DNA of 64,000 nucleotides from Arthrobacter ipis (GTDB lineage: Bacteria; Actinomycetota; Actinomycetes; Actinomycetales; Micrococcaceae): contig NZ_JAAOXD010000007.1 in NCBI RefSeq assembly GCF_014694315.1, forward strand, positions 395,047 through 459,046, given 5' to 3'. A model generated the notes under the pieces. It worked only from the letters and a program-made list of their open reading frames with translations. It did not search any database and was not told the DNA's origin. Both the position numbers and the translations under genes were made by a program. Of the stretch, positions 8,503 through 16,090 are shown piece after piece (the first letter of the stretch is position 1; the number at the start of each line of letters is the position of its first letter).

Positions 8503-9015
8503 CTACGGGGTGGAGTCTACGGCGCGGGAATACGTCAGCGTCTCGTCGCGGGCGCCGCCCATCCATATGTCCTGGCAGGCTGCCGCCATCTCGTCGAGGC
8601 CCTCCACGATGGTGGCGAAGACATTCCCGGGAACCCAGCCCGTGTCACCGTTCAGCAGCAGGTTGTTGCGACCGTAGAACACGGCCAGGTCCACGATGGT
8701 CTGGACGGCGTCGGTGTCGGAATCCTGCTCGTAACCGTGAGAGGGCGTCTTCAGGTCGTTGGAAGTGAACGTGAAGTAGCAGACGTCCCCCGGGATGGGA
8801 GTGACAGTGGTGTTTTCCGCACCTGGTTCCTGCGGGGCGAAGGCCGGGACGAGGTTGTAAATCTCATTGCGGGCGTACTTTCCGTGGAACACCTGGCCGC
8901 TCAACGGCAGGGCATCCCAGACCGCCTTGCTTGTGCGGGGTGCCACGTCGTCGTGAAGGAGTGCTTTGCAGGTGACCCCGCGCTTCTCGAGGGTGATGTT
9001 GATGTACCGCGCCAT
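8503..9015 (-). CDS. DUF3830 family protein (cyclophilin-like fold)
   Basis: A 170-residue cytosolic protein that I recognise as DUF3830. Markers are the opening MARYINITLEKRGV, the central PGDVCYFTF, the FYGRNNLL segment and the GWVPGNVFATIVEG C-terminal part. The family is cyclophilin-like and has no established reaction; members tend to sit with hydrolases and aminotransferases of amino-acid catabolism, as here. It is divergent from the class III aminotransferase, and the 230-bp gap holds two copies of the cluster operator. A promoter reading left can be drawn with TTGACA (RC of 9105-9110) and TAGCCT (RC of 9081-9086). It probably belongs to the same pathway; its role is unknown. Confidence 0.75.
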   Translation of the reverse strand: MARYINITLEKRGVTCKALLHDDVAPRTSKAVWDALPLSGQVFHGKYARNEIYNLVPAFAPQEPGAENTTVTPIPGDVCYFTFTSNDLKTPSHGYEQDSDTDAVQTIVDLAVFYGRNNLLLNGDTGWVPGNVFATIVEGLDEMAAACQDIWMGGARDETLTYSRAVDSTP

Positions 9016-9102
9016 GTTTGCCTTACTTCCTGGGTTGATAACTGGATATTGATAACAGTGCGTTGCTGTTCCGTGCTCTCAGGCTATGTGGCTCGAATCA
9101 CG

Positions 9103-9114
9103 ATTGTCAACAAT
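9103..9114 (-). promoter_or_regulatory. operator ATTGTCAACAAT, DUF3830 side
   Basis: The same 12-mer as at 3527. Read leftward it contains TTGACA, which can serve as the -35 of the DUF3830 promoter with TAGCCT (9081-9086) as -10 after 18 bp. The operator therefore overlaps the promoter, as expected for a repressor site. Confidence 0.55.
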
Positions 9115-9206
9115 CCTACCCATGGCAAACAGCGGCAGCTCGAGGCATTCCCCCCGCGCACTTCGATGTCATCGGAAGCACTTTTCGGGACAGGAAGTAA
9201 ATGACT

Positions 9207-9218
9207 ATTGTTGACAAT
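9207..9218 (+). promoter_or_regulatory. operator ATTGTTGACAAT, aminotransferase side
   Basis: The inverted form of the operator, containing TTGACA at 9211-9216 as a possible -35 for the aminotransferase at 9246. It ends 24 bp before the 95-bp inverted repeat, nearly the same distance as the operator at 3527 has from the left repeat copy. Confidence 0.55.
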
Positions 9219-9242
9219 CGGGCAATTTGAGGGACAATTATC

Positions 9243-9337
9243 TGCATGACTTCTCTTAGCCCTGCATTGAAGCAAGCAACGCCTGTTGTCGTGGATCATG
9301 CCCTTGGCAGCTGGATTTACGGGACCGACGGGATGGA
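9243..9337 (+). repeat. 95-bp inverted repeat, right copy (5' end of the intact aminotransferase gene)
   Basis: Perfect reverse complement of 3407-3501. It begins 3 bases before the aminotransferase ATG and ends inside codon 31. The pair brackets about 5.7 kb, so recombination between them would invert the whole catabolic cluster. Confidence 0.95.
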
Positions 9338-10523
9338 GTATCTGGATTTCACGACCGGTATTGGTGTGACGAGCACCGGTCATTGCCATCCCAGGGTGGT
9401 GGAGGCGGCGCGGGAGCAGGTGGGCAAGATCATCCACGCGCAGTACACCACGGTGATGCATCAGCCGCTGCTGGCGCTGACCCGGAAGCTGGGCGAGGTC
9501 CTTCCGGCCGGGCTGGATTCGGTGTTCTATGCCAACTCCGGCTCTGAGGCGGTGGAGGCTGCGATCCGTCTGGCGCGGATGGCCACGGGCCGGCCGAACA
9601 TTGTGGTGTTCCAGGGCGGTTTCCACGGCCGCACGGTCGCCGCGGCGTCGCTGACGACGGCGGGGACGAAGTTTTCGGCCGGGTTCTCGCCGCTGATGTC
9701 GGGGGTGCACATGTCCGCGTTCCCCTACGCGTACCGTTACGGGTGGGACGAGGCGGCCGCGGTGGCGTTCGCGCTGCAGGAACTGGACTACCTGTTCCAG
9801 ACCCGCACCGCCCCCAATGACACCGCCGCGTTCCTGATCGAACCGGCGCTGGGCGACGGCGGCTACCTGCCCACCCCGCCGGCGTTCATGGAAGGACTGC
9901 GCGAACGTGCAGATAAGTACGGCATCCAGCTGATCTTCGACGAGGTCCAGGCCGGGGTCGGGCGCACCGGCAGGTTCTGGGGCCACCAGTACTCCACCTC
10001 CACCCCCGACATCATCATCACGGCCAAGGGCATCGCCTCAGGCTTCCCGATCTCGGCGATCGCAGCATCCACCGAGACCATGTCCAAGGCCTGGCCCGGA
10101 TCCCAGGGCGGAACCTACGGCGGGAACGCCGTCTCCGCCGCGGCCGGCGTCGCGACCCTGGACGTGGTCAAGGAAGAAGGGCTGGTGGAGAACTCCCGTA
10201 TCCGCGGCGAGCAACTGCAGGCCGGCCTGAAGGAAATCCAGGCCCGCTTCCCCGTGATTGGCGACGTGCGCGGACGCGGCCTGATGCAGGGCATCGAATT
10301 CACCGCCGAGGACGGCACCCCCGACGCGGCAACCGCCGCCGCCGTGCAGCAGGCCACCACCGACCAGGGCCTGCTGACCCTGACCTGCGGCCCGGCCGGC
10401 AACGTCGTGCGCCTCATCCCCGCCCTCGTCGTCACCGCCGAGGAAATCACCCTCGGCCTCGAACGCTTCGAAACCGCCGTCGGCGCCGTCACCGGAGCCA
10501 TCCCCGCCACCACAGGAGCCTAG
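9246..10523 (+). CDS. aspartate aminotransferase family protein, class III (GABA/diaminobutyrate type)
   Basis: A 425-residue PLP enzyme of the omega-aminotransferase class, moving a terminal amino group to a keto acid. YANSGSEAVEAAIRLAR, FQGGFHGRT, LIFDEVQAGVGRTG (Asp for the PLP nitrogen) and IITAKGIASGFP (PLP lysine) are intact, and the length is normal. In an ectoine-like pathway it would fill the DoeD step (2,4-diaminobutyrate to aspartate semialdehyde), but GABA or another omega-amine is equally possible from sequence. The ATG at 9246 is preceded only by a weak GAGGGA. Its first 92 bases are duplicated in inverted form next to gcvP. A hairpin follows the gene. Confidence 0.88.
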   Translation: MTSLSPALKQATPVVVDHALGSWIYGTDGMEYLDFTTGIGVTSTGHCHPRVVEAAREQVGKIIHAQYTTVMHQPLLALTRKLGEVLPAGLDSVFYANSGSEAVEAAIRLARMATGRPNIVVFQGGFHGRTVAAASLTTAGTKFSAGFSPLMSGVHMSAFPYAYRYGWDEAAAVAFALQELDYLFQTRTAPNDTAAFLIEPALGDGGYLPTPPAFMEGLRERADKYGIQLIFDEVQAGVGRTGRFWGHQYSTSTPDIIITAKGIASGFPISAIAASTETMSKAWPGSQGGTYGGNAVSAAAGVATLDVVKEEGLVENSRIRGEQLQAGLKEIQARFPVIGDVRGRGLMQGIEFTAEDGTPDAATAAAVQQATTDQGLLTLTCGPAGNVVRLIPALVVTAEEITLGLERFETAVGAVTGAIPATTGA

Positions 10524-10532
10524 AAACGCAAC

Positions 10533-10584
10533 GGCTGTGCCCTGCGCGGGCCTCCATGACTGGAGGTGCTTGCAGGGCAGAGCC
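10533..10584. terminator. compound hairpin between convergent genes
   Basis: An outer stem (GGCTGTGCCCTGC against GCAGGGCAGAGCC, one mismatch) encloses an inner stem (CCTCCA against TGGAGG). It lies between the aminotransferase stop and the leftward methyltransferase stop, so it could stop both transcripts. Confidence 0.6.
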
Positions 10585-10614
10585 GCGTCCTGAAGCCAGC
10601 ACTATGAAGCTGTT

Positions 10615-11559
10615 TCACGTGAGCCAAGCTGTCACGAAGCCGCCCCGGGACTGGTCCTGGTTTGGCTGGTCAGGTGCTGTTTCGCCCGGACTGGACCCGC
10701 GTTCTGCCGGTTCGTCCGAAGCGTCCAGCGACAGCACCCGGCCGTACATCGAGCACAGCTCCTCAACTGTGTGAGTGCTGCAGCGCCAGCCTGCGGGTTC
10801 GAGCAGCTCCACCGGGTCCGGCGGGTCGGCCCGCGCCAGCAGTTCGCTCATGGGAAGGCCCGTCTGCTCACTGAACTCGCGCAGCTTGGCTTCGATGTCG
10901 TCCGTCTTCGGCAGGGCCACGGCCCGCTCAATCGCCGCCCGCGATCCCGGCGCCGACAACGCCGCCACTTCCCCCAGCACGGCACGCTGGGAAGCGGCAT
11001 CCAAGTACGGCAGGAGGCCTTCGAGGACCCAGGTGGTGGGCTGTGCAGGGTCAAAGCCTGCGGCAAGGAGTTGCTCCCGCCACGGCATGGACAGGTCCGC
11101 GGGCAGGGAAATCAGTTCGCAGCCGGGCTCCGCGGCAAGCCGGCTCATTACGTGGGCCTTGAACTTCAGGACGTTGGCGCTGTCGACCTCGATGACCCTG
11201 GCGCCAGCGGGCCAGTCAAGCCGGAACGCCCGGGTGTCGAGGCCCGCCCCGAGAACCACGGTCTGTGCGGTGGGTGTATCGGACTGCAGGAAATCGTCGA
11301 TGAACCGGGTCCGCATGCCGATGTAGATGGACGCCAGCAGAAGAGGCTGCTGCAGGGGAGGGGCCTCCGTCGGTTCCGCCGGCCACACCGTCGGCAGGTC
11401 CAGGTGGGAACGGGCGGCCACCACCAGGGCGGAGGCGAACGGATCCGCCACCAAGGGGTCGGCCCGGGACGTCTCGACGGCACGCCCCGCCGCCACCGCA
11501 AGGGCCGTCAACGGCAGCCCCTGGTCCTCGAGTTCGGTACTGCCTGTAGGTTCAGTCAT
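10615..11559 (-). CDS. class I SAM-dependent methyltransferase (LCMT/PPM2-like)
   Basis: About 314 residues. The SAM motif VVLGAGLDTRAFRLDW and the downstream VIEVDSANVLKFK place it in the leucine-carboxyl-methyltransferase-like family common in actinobacteria. WVLEGLLPYLD is the family signature of the central region. I chose ATG 11559 (MTEPTGSTELED), which has GGGAGG upstream; a longer in-frame ORF to 11799 lacks family similarity. The substrate is unknown. It stands alone between a terminator and the 50-codon peptide gene on the same strand. These enzymes usually act on small molecules or protein carboxyl groups in the cytosol. Confidence 0.8.
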   Translation of the reverse strand: MTEPTGSTELEDQGLPLTALAVAAGRAVETSRADPLVADPFASALVVAARSHLDLPTVWPAEPTEAPPLQQPLLLASIYIGMRTRFIDDFLQSDTPTAQTVVLGAGLDTRAFRLDWPAGARVIEVDSANVLKFKAHVMSRLAAEPGCELISLPADLSMPWREQLLAAGFDPAQPTTWVLEGLLPYLDAASQRAVLGEVAALSAPGSRAAIERAVALPKTDDIEAKLREFSEQTGLPMSELLARADPPDPVELLEPAGWRCSTHTVEELCSMYGRVLSLDASDEPAERGSSPGETAPDQPNQDQSRGGFVTAWLT

Positions 11560-11689
11560 GCCTGGCCTCCCGCCGTCGTGGATCCCTATTGGCGAGCCTA
11601 CCGTGATGGCCATGCCAGATTTCCAACGGCTTTCCGGGGGCAGACCCGGCGGGGACTCCCGGTTCAACGGCCGGCGATCCCCATGCGCG

Positions 11690-11842
11690 TCATGCCTGCG
11701 CGGGGTTGTCCCACCAGCCTTCCCAGGCGGAGGACGTGAGCTGGCCCTGGGGGAAATCGGTGTTCGATCCGGCATCGCCGAATGCGGAGTTCCCGTCATT
11801 GCGCGAGGAATTGAAAAACAGGTTCAAGGTATTCCAGAGCAT
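11690..11842 (-). CDS. hypothetical small protein, 50 residues, Trp-rich C-terminus
   Basis: An ORF with a proper ribosome site (AAAGGA, 7 bases before ATG 11842). It opens MLWNTLNLFFNSSRNDGNS and ends AWEGWWDNPAQA. The middle is Gly/Ser/Asn/Asp-rich, and three Trp cluster near the end. Codon choice is ordinary for the region. It has no transmembrane segment or Cys, and I do not recognise a family. It lies 130 bp upstream of the methyltransferase on the same strand and could be cotranscribed with it. A peptide substrate or signal is possible but unsupported. Confidence 0.45.
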   Translation of the reverse strand: MLWNTLNLFFNSSRNDGNSAFGDAGSNTDFPQGQLTSSAWEGWWDNPAQA

Positions 11843-12002
11843 GGCTATTTCCTTTCAATTGACCTGCGGATGACTCTCTTTCAGGTAGGAATTAGCGTAG
11901 CCACGGCATGTTTCATGGCGTCGACCCAACGTTTCGTTCTTGTATCGGTCTGCTCACATGGCATCGCAGGACCGGATCCCGGAACTGTCAGGCGAGGAGC
12001 AC

Positions 12003-12758
12003 CTAGAGCGTGTCTGCCCGAGGCTTGATCTCGACAGGCTCGATCAGCGGTTGCTGGTCATCCAACGGGCGGCGGCTGGCCAGGATCAGTGGCAGCAGGG
12101 CTGCGGGGGAGGTGACGACGGCGGCCGCCTCCGACGCTTCCCCGGCGTCCCCGTAGCCCCAGCGTGCGTATATTGTCGGGACTCCATGTTGGGCGGCTCC
12201 GGCGATGTCGTAGCTTCGGTCTCCCACCATCGCGGGGCTGGAGATGTCTACGCCTTCGGATTGGAGCCGCACCAGCAATTCGGCGATGACCTCTGACTTG
12301 CTCGCTCTTCCGTCGTGGTCTGACGCGCCGCAGATGTTGACGAAGTAGCCGTCAATTCCAAACCTTCGGGCGAGTCTTATCGCTTGATCCTCCACCTTGG
12401 AAGTGGCGACAGCAATTGGGATACCGGCTGAGCGTAGGTGGTCAAGAAGTTCTACGATCCCGTCGTATGGGAGGCACTGTTCGGCGCCGTGCTCCGCGTA
12501 CTCTTTGCGGTAGTGTTGGAGAGCTTTTTGGGCGGTTTTTCCGTCCAGTTGTGAGACTGTTCTGAAGGACTCGATCATCGGCGGCCCCACGAATCGGCGC
12601 AGTTCGTCCATCGACGGCACTGTTGCGCCAACAGCTGCCAGGGCCTGGGCGGCGCTTGCGGTAACGCCGGGGGCCGAATCCAGCAGGGTTCCGTCCATGT
12701 CGAACAGAATGCAGCTAATGCCAGTAAGAGCGGGCCTGATTTGGTGCAGAAGTGTCAA
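12003..12758 (-). CDS. HAD family hydrolase (phosphoglycolate phosphatase-like)
   Basis: A 251-residue cytosolic phosphatase of HAD subfamily IA. Motif I FDMDGTLLDS has the nucleophile and acid/base Asp, motif II is VATSK (about residue 118), and motif III/IV is MVGDRSYDIAGA (about 200). An alpha-helical cap lies between motifs I and II. The C-terminal ~25 residues (after ALLPLI) are a divergent tail. It is divergent from the Lrp gene with a 67-bp gap. The substrate is a small phosphate ester, not predictable here. Confidence 0.85.
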   Translation of the reverse strand: MTLLHQIRPALTGISCILFDMDGTLLDSAPGVTASAAQALAAVGATVPSMDELRRFVGPPMIESFRTVSQLDGKTAQKALQHYRKEYAEHGAEQCLPYDGIVELLDHLRSAGIPIAVATSKVEDQAIRLARRFGIDGYFVNICGASDHDGRASKSEVIAELLVRLQSEGVDISSPAMVGDRSYDIAGAAQHGVPTIYARWGYGDAGEASEAAAVVTSPAALLPLILASRRPLDDQQPLIEPVEIKPRADTL

Positions 12759-12825
12759 TTTTCGAGGCTTTCAATCTTGGAGTGGGTTCCGGTTGTCCGG
12801 CAGATTGTTGCGGTGAAGGGTAGGC

Positions 12826-13293
12826 ATGGATCGAGTGAGTCTTGATCAGATAGATCAGAGGATTCTTGCGGAGCTCACGAAGAACGCCCGCATAAGCCAC
12901 GCAGAGCTGGCCACCAAAGTCCTCCTGTCGAGGAACGCTGTGCGCCAGCGGGTCGAACGGATGGAACGGCAAGGGTATATCCAGGGGTACACCATTGTTG
13001 CCGGCCCGCCGGGTCAGGGGCCGGTGTCCGCCTTCCTCATGGTTTACAGGAAGGACCGGGTGCGTGGTGCGGACGTCGTCAACGTATTGCGGTCGATTCC
13101 GGAAGTTGTCCTGTGTGACGTCGTGAGCGGTGACTTTGACCTGCTGGTGAGGGTCGAGGCCCGCTCGCTGGAGAGGGTTCAGGAGATCTGGGAGCAGATC
13201 GCGGCCATTCCCGGCGTCACGGACACGGTGACGGCGATGACGCTGTCCAGTTACATCCGGCGGGGTGCCGGAGGTGCCCGCGCCGCCGAGTGA
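12826..13293 (+). CDS. Lrp/AsnC family transcriptional regulator
   Basis: 155 residues: an N-terminal HTH (about 5-50: LDQIDQRILAELTKNARISHAELATKV and on) and a C-terminal RAM/AsnC ligand-binding ferredoxin-like domain (from ~70, with VVLCDVVSGDFDLLVRVEA). It binds DNA as an amino-acid-responsive oligomer. The GAAGGG site before ATG 12826 supports the start. It is convergent to the aldehyde dehydrogenase-homoserine dehydrogenase operon and the likely amino-acid sensor for it. Some ectoine clusters also use an AsnC-type regulator, so a link to the 3.5-10.5 kb cluster is possible. Confidence 0.9.
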   Translation: MDRVSLDQIDQRILAELTKNARISHAELATKVLLSRNAVRQRVERMERQGYIQGYTIVAGPPGQGPVSAFLMVYRKDRVRGADVVNVLRSIPEVVLCDVVSGDFDLLVRVEARSLERVQEIWEQIAAIPGVTDTVTAMTLSSYIRRGAGGARAAE

Positions 13294-13334
13294 AGGGGAC
13301 AGACTCCGGGCATGTCGGCTCTTCAGGAGCGGGA

Positions 13335-14747
13335 TCAGTTCTTGATGCAGATGACCTTCGGCTGGGTCATCTCCTCATAAGCGAAATGGACGCCCTCCCT
13401 GCCCATGCTTCCGTACTTCGCCCCGCCGAACGGCATGCCGTCGAAGCGGTAGTCAGAGGAGTCGTTGATCATGACGCCGCCAGCTTCGAGCTGTTGGGCT
13501 GCCGCCATCGCCCTCGCTAGCGAGTCGGTGAATATGCCCGCATGGAGACTGAACTCGATGGCATTCGCAACGTCGATGGCCTCCTCGAAGGTATTGAACT
13601 TACGAAGCATGACTACGGGCCCGAAAACTTCCTCGCGCCACAGGCTGCTGTCCTCCGGGACGGCTTCCAGGACGGTCGGCTGCAGCACATTACCGTCACT
13701 GACATTGCCTGTGAGGAGTTCAGCGCCGGCGCCGAGGGCCCCGTCCAGCTTGATTTGTAGCGCCTTCAATGCCGTGGCGCTGACCATGGGCCCGACATCC
13801 GTCTGTTCATCCGATGGATCTCCGGAAACCAACCTTGCCGTTGCCTCCAGGAATCGACGGCGGAACTCGCCGTACACCGGGGCGGCTACGAGGATCCGCT
13901 GAACGCCCACGCAGTTCTGGCCGGCGGCCCAAAACGCTCCGGAGACGCATGAATCCACAGCGCTTTCGATGTCGGCATCATCCAGGACGATCACGGGTGC
14001 GTTTCCGCCGAGATCCATGGATAGCTTCTTCAGGCCTGCGGTGCGGGCGATACTCTCACCAGTGGAGAACCCTCCGGTGAAGGACACCATTCGTACGTCC
14101 CGGGACCGAACGATTGTTTCGGCTACCTCCCGGCCGCCATGAACAACGGTGAGTGCCTCCGGCGGGAGCCCGCAGTTCACGAGAACGTCCGTGAGCAACT
14201 GGGCTGACAGCGGAGTCAGTGCGGAGGGTTTGAGGATCACGGCGTTTCCTCCGGCGAGTGCCGGGCCGATCTTGTGTGCCACCAGATTGAGGGGGTCATT
14301 GAACGGGGTGATCGCGGCAATGATGCCCAGTGGCTCCCGCGAGTACCAGCCGGTGCGGTCCTCTGAGCCTTCATAGGAGTCGAAGGGGATGACTTCGCCT
14401 GCGTTCCGGCGCGCTTCGGCAGCGGAGAGGCGGAGCGTGTTGACCGCGCGCAGTACTTCCTTCCGGGCCTGGCGAATCGTTTTCCCGGCTTCGGACACGA
14501 TTGTTTGCGCGAACTCTTCGGTGCGCTGCTCGATCTCCGTTGCCGCGGCGTCCAGTATCTTCCCGCGTGCGTTCCGGGACAGTGCCTTTGCCTTCCGGGC
14601 GCCGATGCGGGCCGTTTCGATCACGGCTTTTCCGGCGCTGGCTCCGGTCAGCGAAACCGTGCCGACCACCCTTCCGTCGTACGGACTCGTCACGTCACGG
14701 AACTGCGGCAGCGCCGTTTCCGTCGAACACAGTGTGGATTCAGGCAT
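13335..14747 (-). CDS. aldehyde dehydrogenase family protein (candidate aspartate-semialdehyde oxidiser)
   Basis: 470 residues from ATG 14747. The NAD-binding [14 protein letters not shown], the general-base Glu region ([12 protein letters not shown]) and the nucleophilic Cys in [12 protein letters not shown] are intact, so it oxidises an aldehyde to an acid with NAD(P). The start overlaps the stop of the homoserine-dehydrogenase-like gene by 8 bases, so the two are translationally coupled. If the partner makes aspartate 4-semialdehyde, this enzyme could oxidise it to aspartate, the DoeC-like reaction; that is inference from context. A longer ORF to 14912 only adds antisense-like sequence. 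Confidence 0.85.
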   Translation of the reverse strand: MPESTLCSTETALPQFRDVTSPYDGRVVGTVSLTGASAGKAVIETARIGARKAKALSRNARGKILDAAATEIEQRTEEFAQTIVSEAGKTIRQARKEVLRAVNTLRLSAAEARRNAGEVIPFDSYEGSEDRTGWYSREPLGIIAAITPFNDPLNLVAHKIGPALAGGNAVILKPSALTPLSAQLLTDVLVNCGLPPEALTVVHGGREVAETIVRSRDVRMVSFTGGFSTGESIARTAGLKKLSMDLGGNAPVIVLDDADIESAVDSCVSGAFWAAGQNCVGVQRILVAAPVYGEFRRRFLEATARLVSGDPSDEQTDVGPMVSATALKALQIKLDGALGAGAELLTGNVSDGNVLQPTVLEAVPEDSSLWREEVFGPVVMLRKFNTFEEAIDVANAIEFSLHAGIFTDSLARAMAAAQQLEAGGVMINDSSDYRFDGMPFGGAKYGSMGREGVHFAYEEMTQPKVICIKN

Positions 14748-15792
14748 TTGCAGATACTTCCGTCCTGGCTGCGTGGATGGCGATGATGTCAGAGAGCAGG
14801 GCATAGGCGGTCTCCACGCGGCCGGCCCCCGGCCCTGAGACGGTGACTGCCCCCAGAAGATCGGTCTCGAAGGACACGGCGTTGGTCGCACCGGAAACGC
14901 CGGCCAGACCATGATCGAGTGGGAGCGCTACAGGGGAAACACCTGCAGTCACGGTCCCGTCCAGGTTCCGCCGTGCCGCACCGACGAGCTTCCAGCGGCG
15001 TCCCTCGCGGGCTGCCTTTTGAATATTCTCCGGCGTCACGGTCGAAATACCCTGCCGCTGAATGTCCTTGAGCTCGATGCCTGCATCGAGCAGCTCGTTG
15101 GCCAGAATGAGGACCTTGAGCTGAACGTCGTAACCCTCGATGTCTGCTGCGGGGTTTGCTTCGGCGTAGCCGCGTTCCTGTGCCTCCCTGATGGCCGTTT
15201 CGAAGTCCAGGCCGTCCTCCATCCGCCCCAGAACGTAGTTGCTGGTGCCGTTGAGAATGCCTTCGAAGCCGTTCAGCTCGAGCCCCGCGAACATCCTCTT
15301 GGCCAGGCGGATGACGGGAGTGCCGCTCATGACGGCGCCCTCGAATTCGAAGTGCACGCCGTTCTGTTCGGCCAAGGAAGTCAGCCCGGCGCCGCGGAGG
15401 GCAACGGGTCCCTTGTTCGTTGTGCAGACGCTCTTGCCTGATTCAAGTGCCCAGCGCACGTGTGAAACTGCCGGCTCGCCGTCCTGCGGGTTCGTGAAGG
15501 TGGCCTCGCAGATGATGTCTGCGCTGCAGTTGCGGATCACTGCTTCGTTGTTTGTGTCCGCGGACCCTCCGTTCGCGGCGAACGCTTCGCTGCCGGCACC
15601 AAGGTTAAGGGCGATGGAGAGGTCGATTCCTTCGGGCTGGACCAGGGATCCGAGGCGCAGGTCGGTGATGGCCACGACCCGGAGACCGAAGCCGAGCTCT
15701 GAATGGAGGGCCTCTCCTCGTTTTGCAATCAGTTCGGCCAGCGTCCTGTTGACGCCGCCGAAGCCGATCAGCGCAATGTCATAGGTGGTCAT
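14740..15792 (-). CDS. homoserine dehydrogenase-like protein
   Basis: 350 residues. An N-terminal NAD(P) domain ([17 protein letters not shown]) is followed by the homoserine dehydrogenase catalytic domain: [26 protein letters not shown] and [18 protein letters not shown] carry the substrate-binding and catalytic Lys/Asp residues. It lacks the C-terminal ACT domain of biosynthetic actinobacterial Hom (about 430 residues), which fits a catabolic, non-feedback-inhibited enzyme. It is coupled to the aldehyde dehydrogenase and divergent from an APC permease. The expected reaction is homoserine to aspartate semialdehyde; a related 2-amino-4-hydroxy substrate is the alternative. Confidence 0.88.
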   Translation of the reverse strand: MTTYDIALIGFGGVNRTLAELIAKRGEALHSELGFGLRVVAITDLRLGSLVQPEGIDLSIALNLGAGSEAFAANGGSADTNNEAVIRNCSADIICEATFTNPQDGEPAVSHVRWALESGKSVCTTNKGPVALRGAGLTSLAEQNGVHFEFEGAVMSGTPVIRLAKRMFAGLELNGFEGILNGTSNYVLGRMEDGLDFETAIREAQERGYAEANPAADIEGYDVQLKVLILANELLDAGIELKDIQRQGISTVTPENIQKAAREGRRWKLVGAARRNLDGTVTAGVSPVALPLDHGLAGVSGATNAVSFETDLLGAVTVSGPGAGRVETAYALLSDIIAIHAARTEVSANA

Positions 15793-15863
15793 GGTGCTCC
15801 TTCATCAGTTACATGGGTCCTCCAATGCTGACCGCATTCCATGTCTGTCGGTGCATGTGATTG

Positions 15864-15935
15864 TGACCGAAAAGCAGGGCAAATTGACCATCGGGCTGCC
15901 GATTCGGCAGTGGGGCTCGCCGTAACTTTCGGTCA
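15864..15935. promoter_or_regulatory. inverted pair TGACCGAAA / TTTCGGTCA in the divergent hom-permease promoter region
   Basis: TGACCGAAA (15864-15872) and its complement TTTCGGTCA (15927-15935) lie 54 bp apart in the 298-bp gap between the leftward hom-like gene and the rightward APC permease. The gap holds no gene. The arrangement suits a dimeric or looping regulator such as the nearby Lrp or IclR proteins, but the binder is not known. Confidence 0.4.
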
Positions 15936-16090
15936 ACATGGACATGTTGAAATGTTCTTAATGACCAAAACGCCGTTTTTGTGTTACTTTCGTCACGACC
16001 GCTACTGCACGGCCCGCGTTGGCTTGACCGATAAGCCCGGGCAACGTGCGCACTCTTCGCATCAGACCTGCCACTCACCTGGGAGAAACC

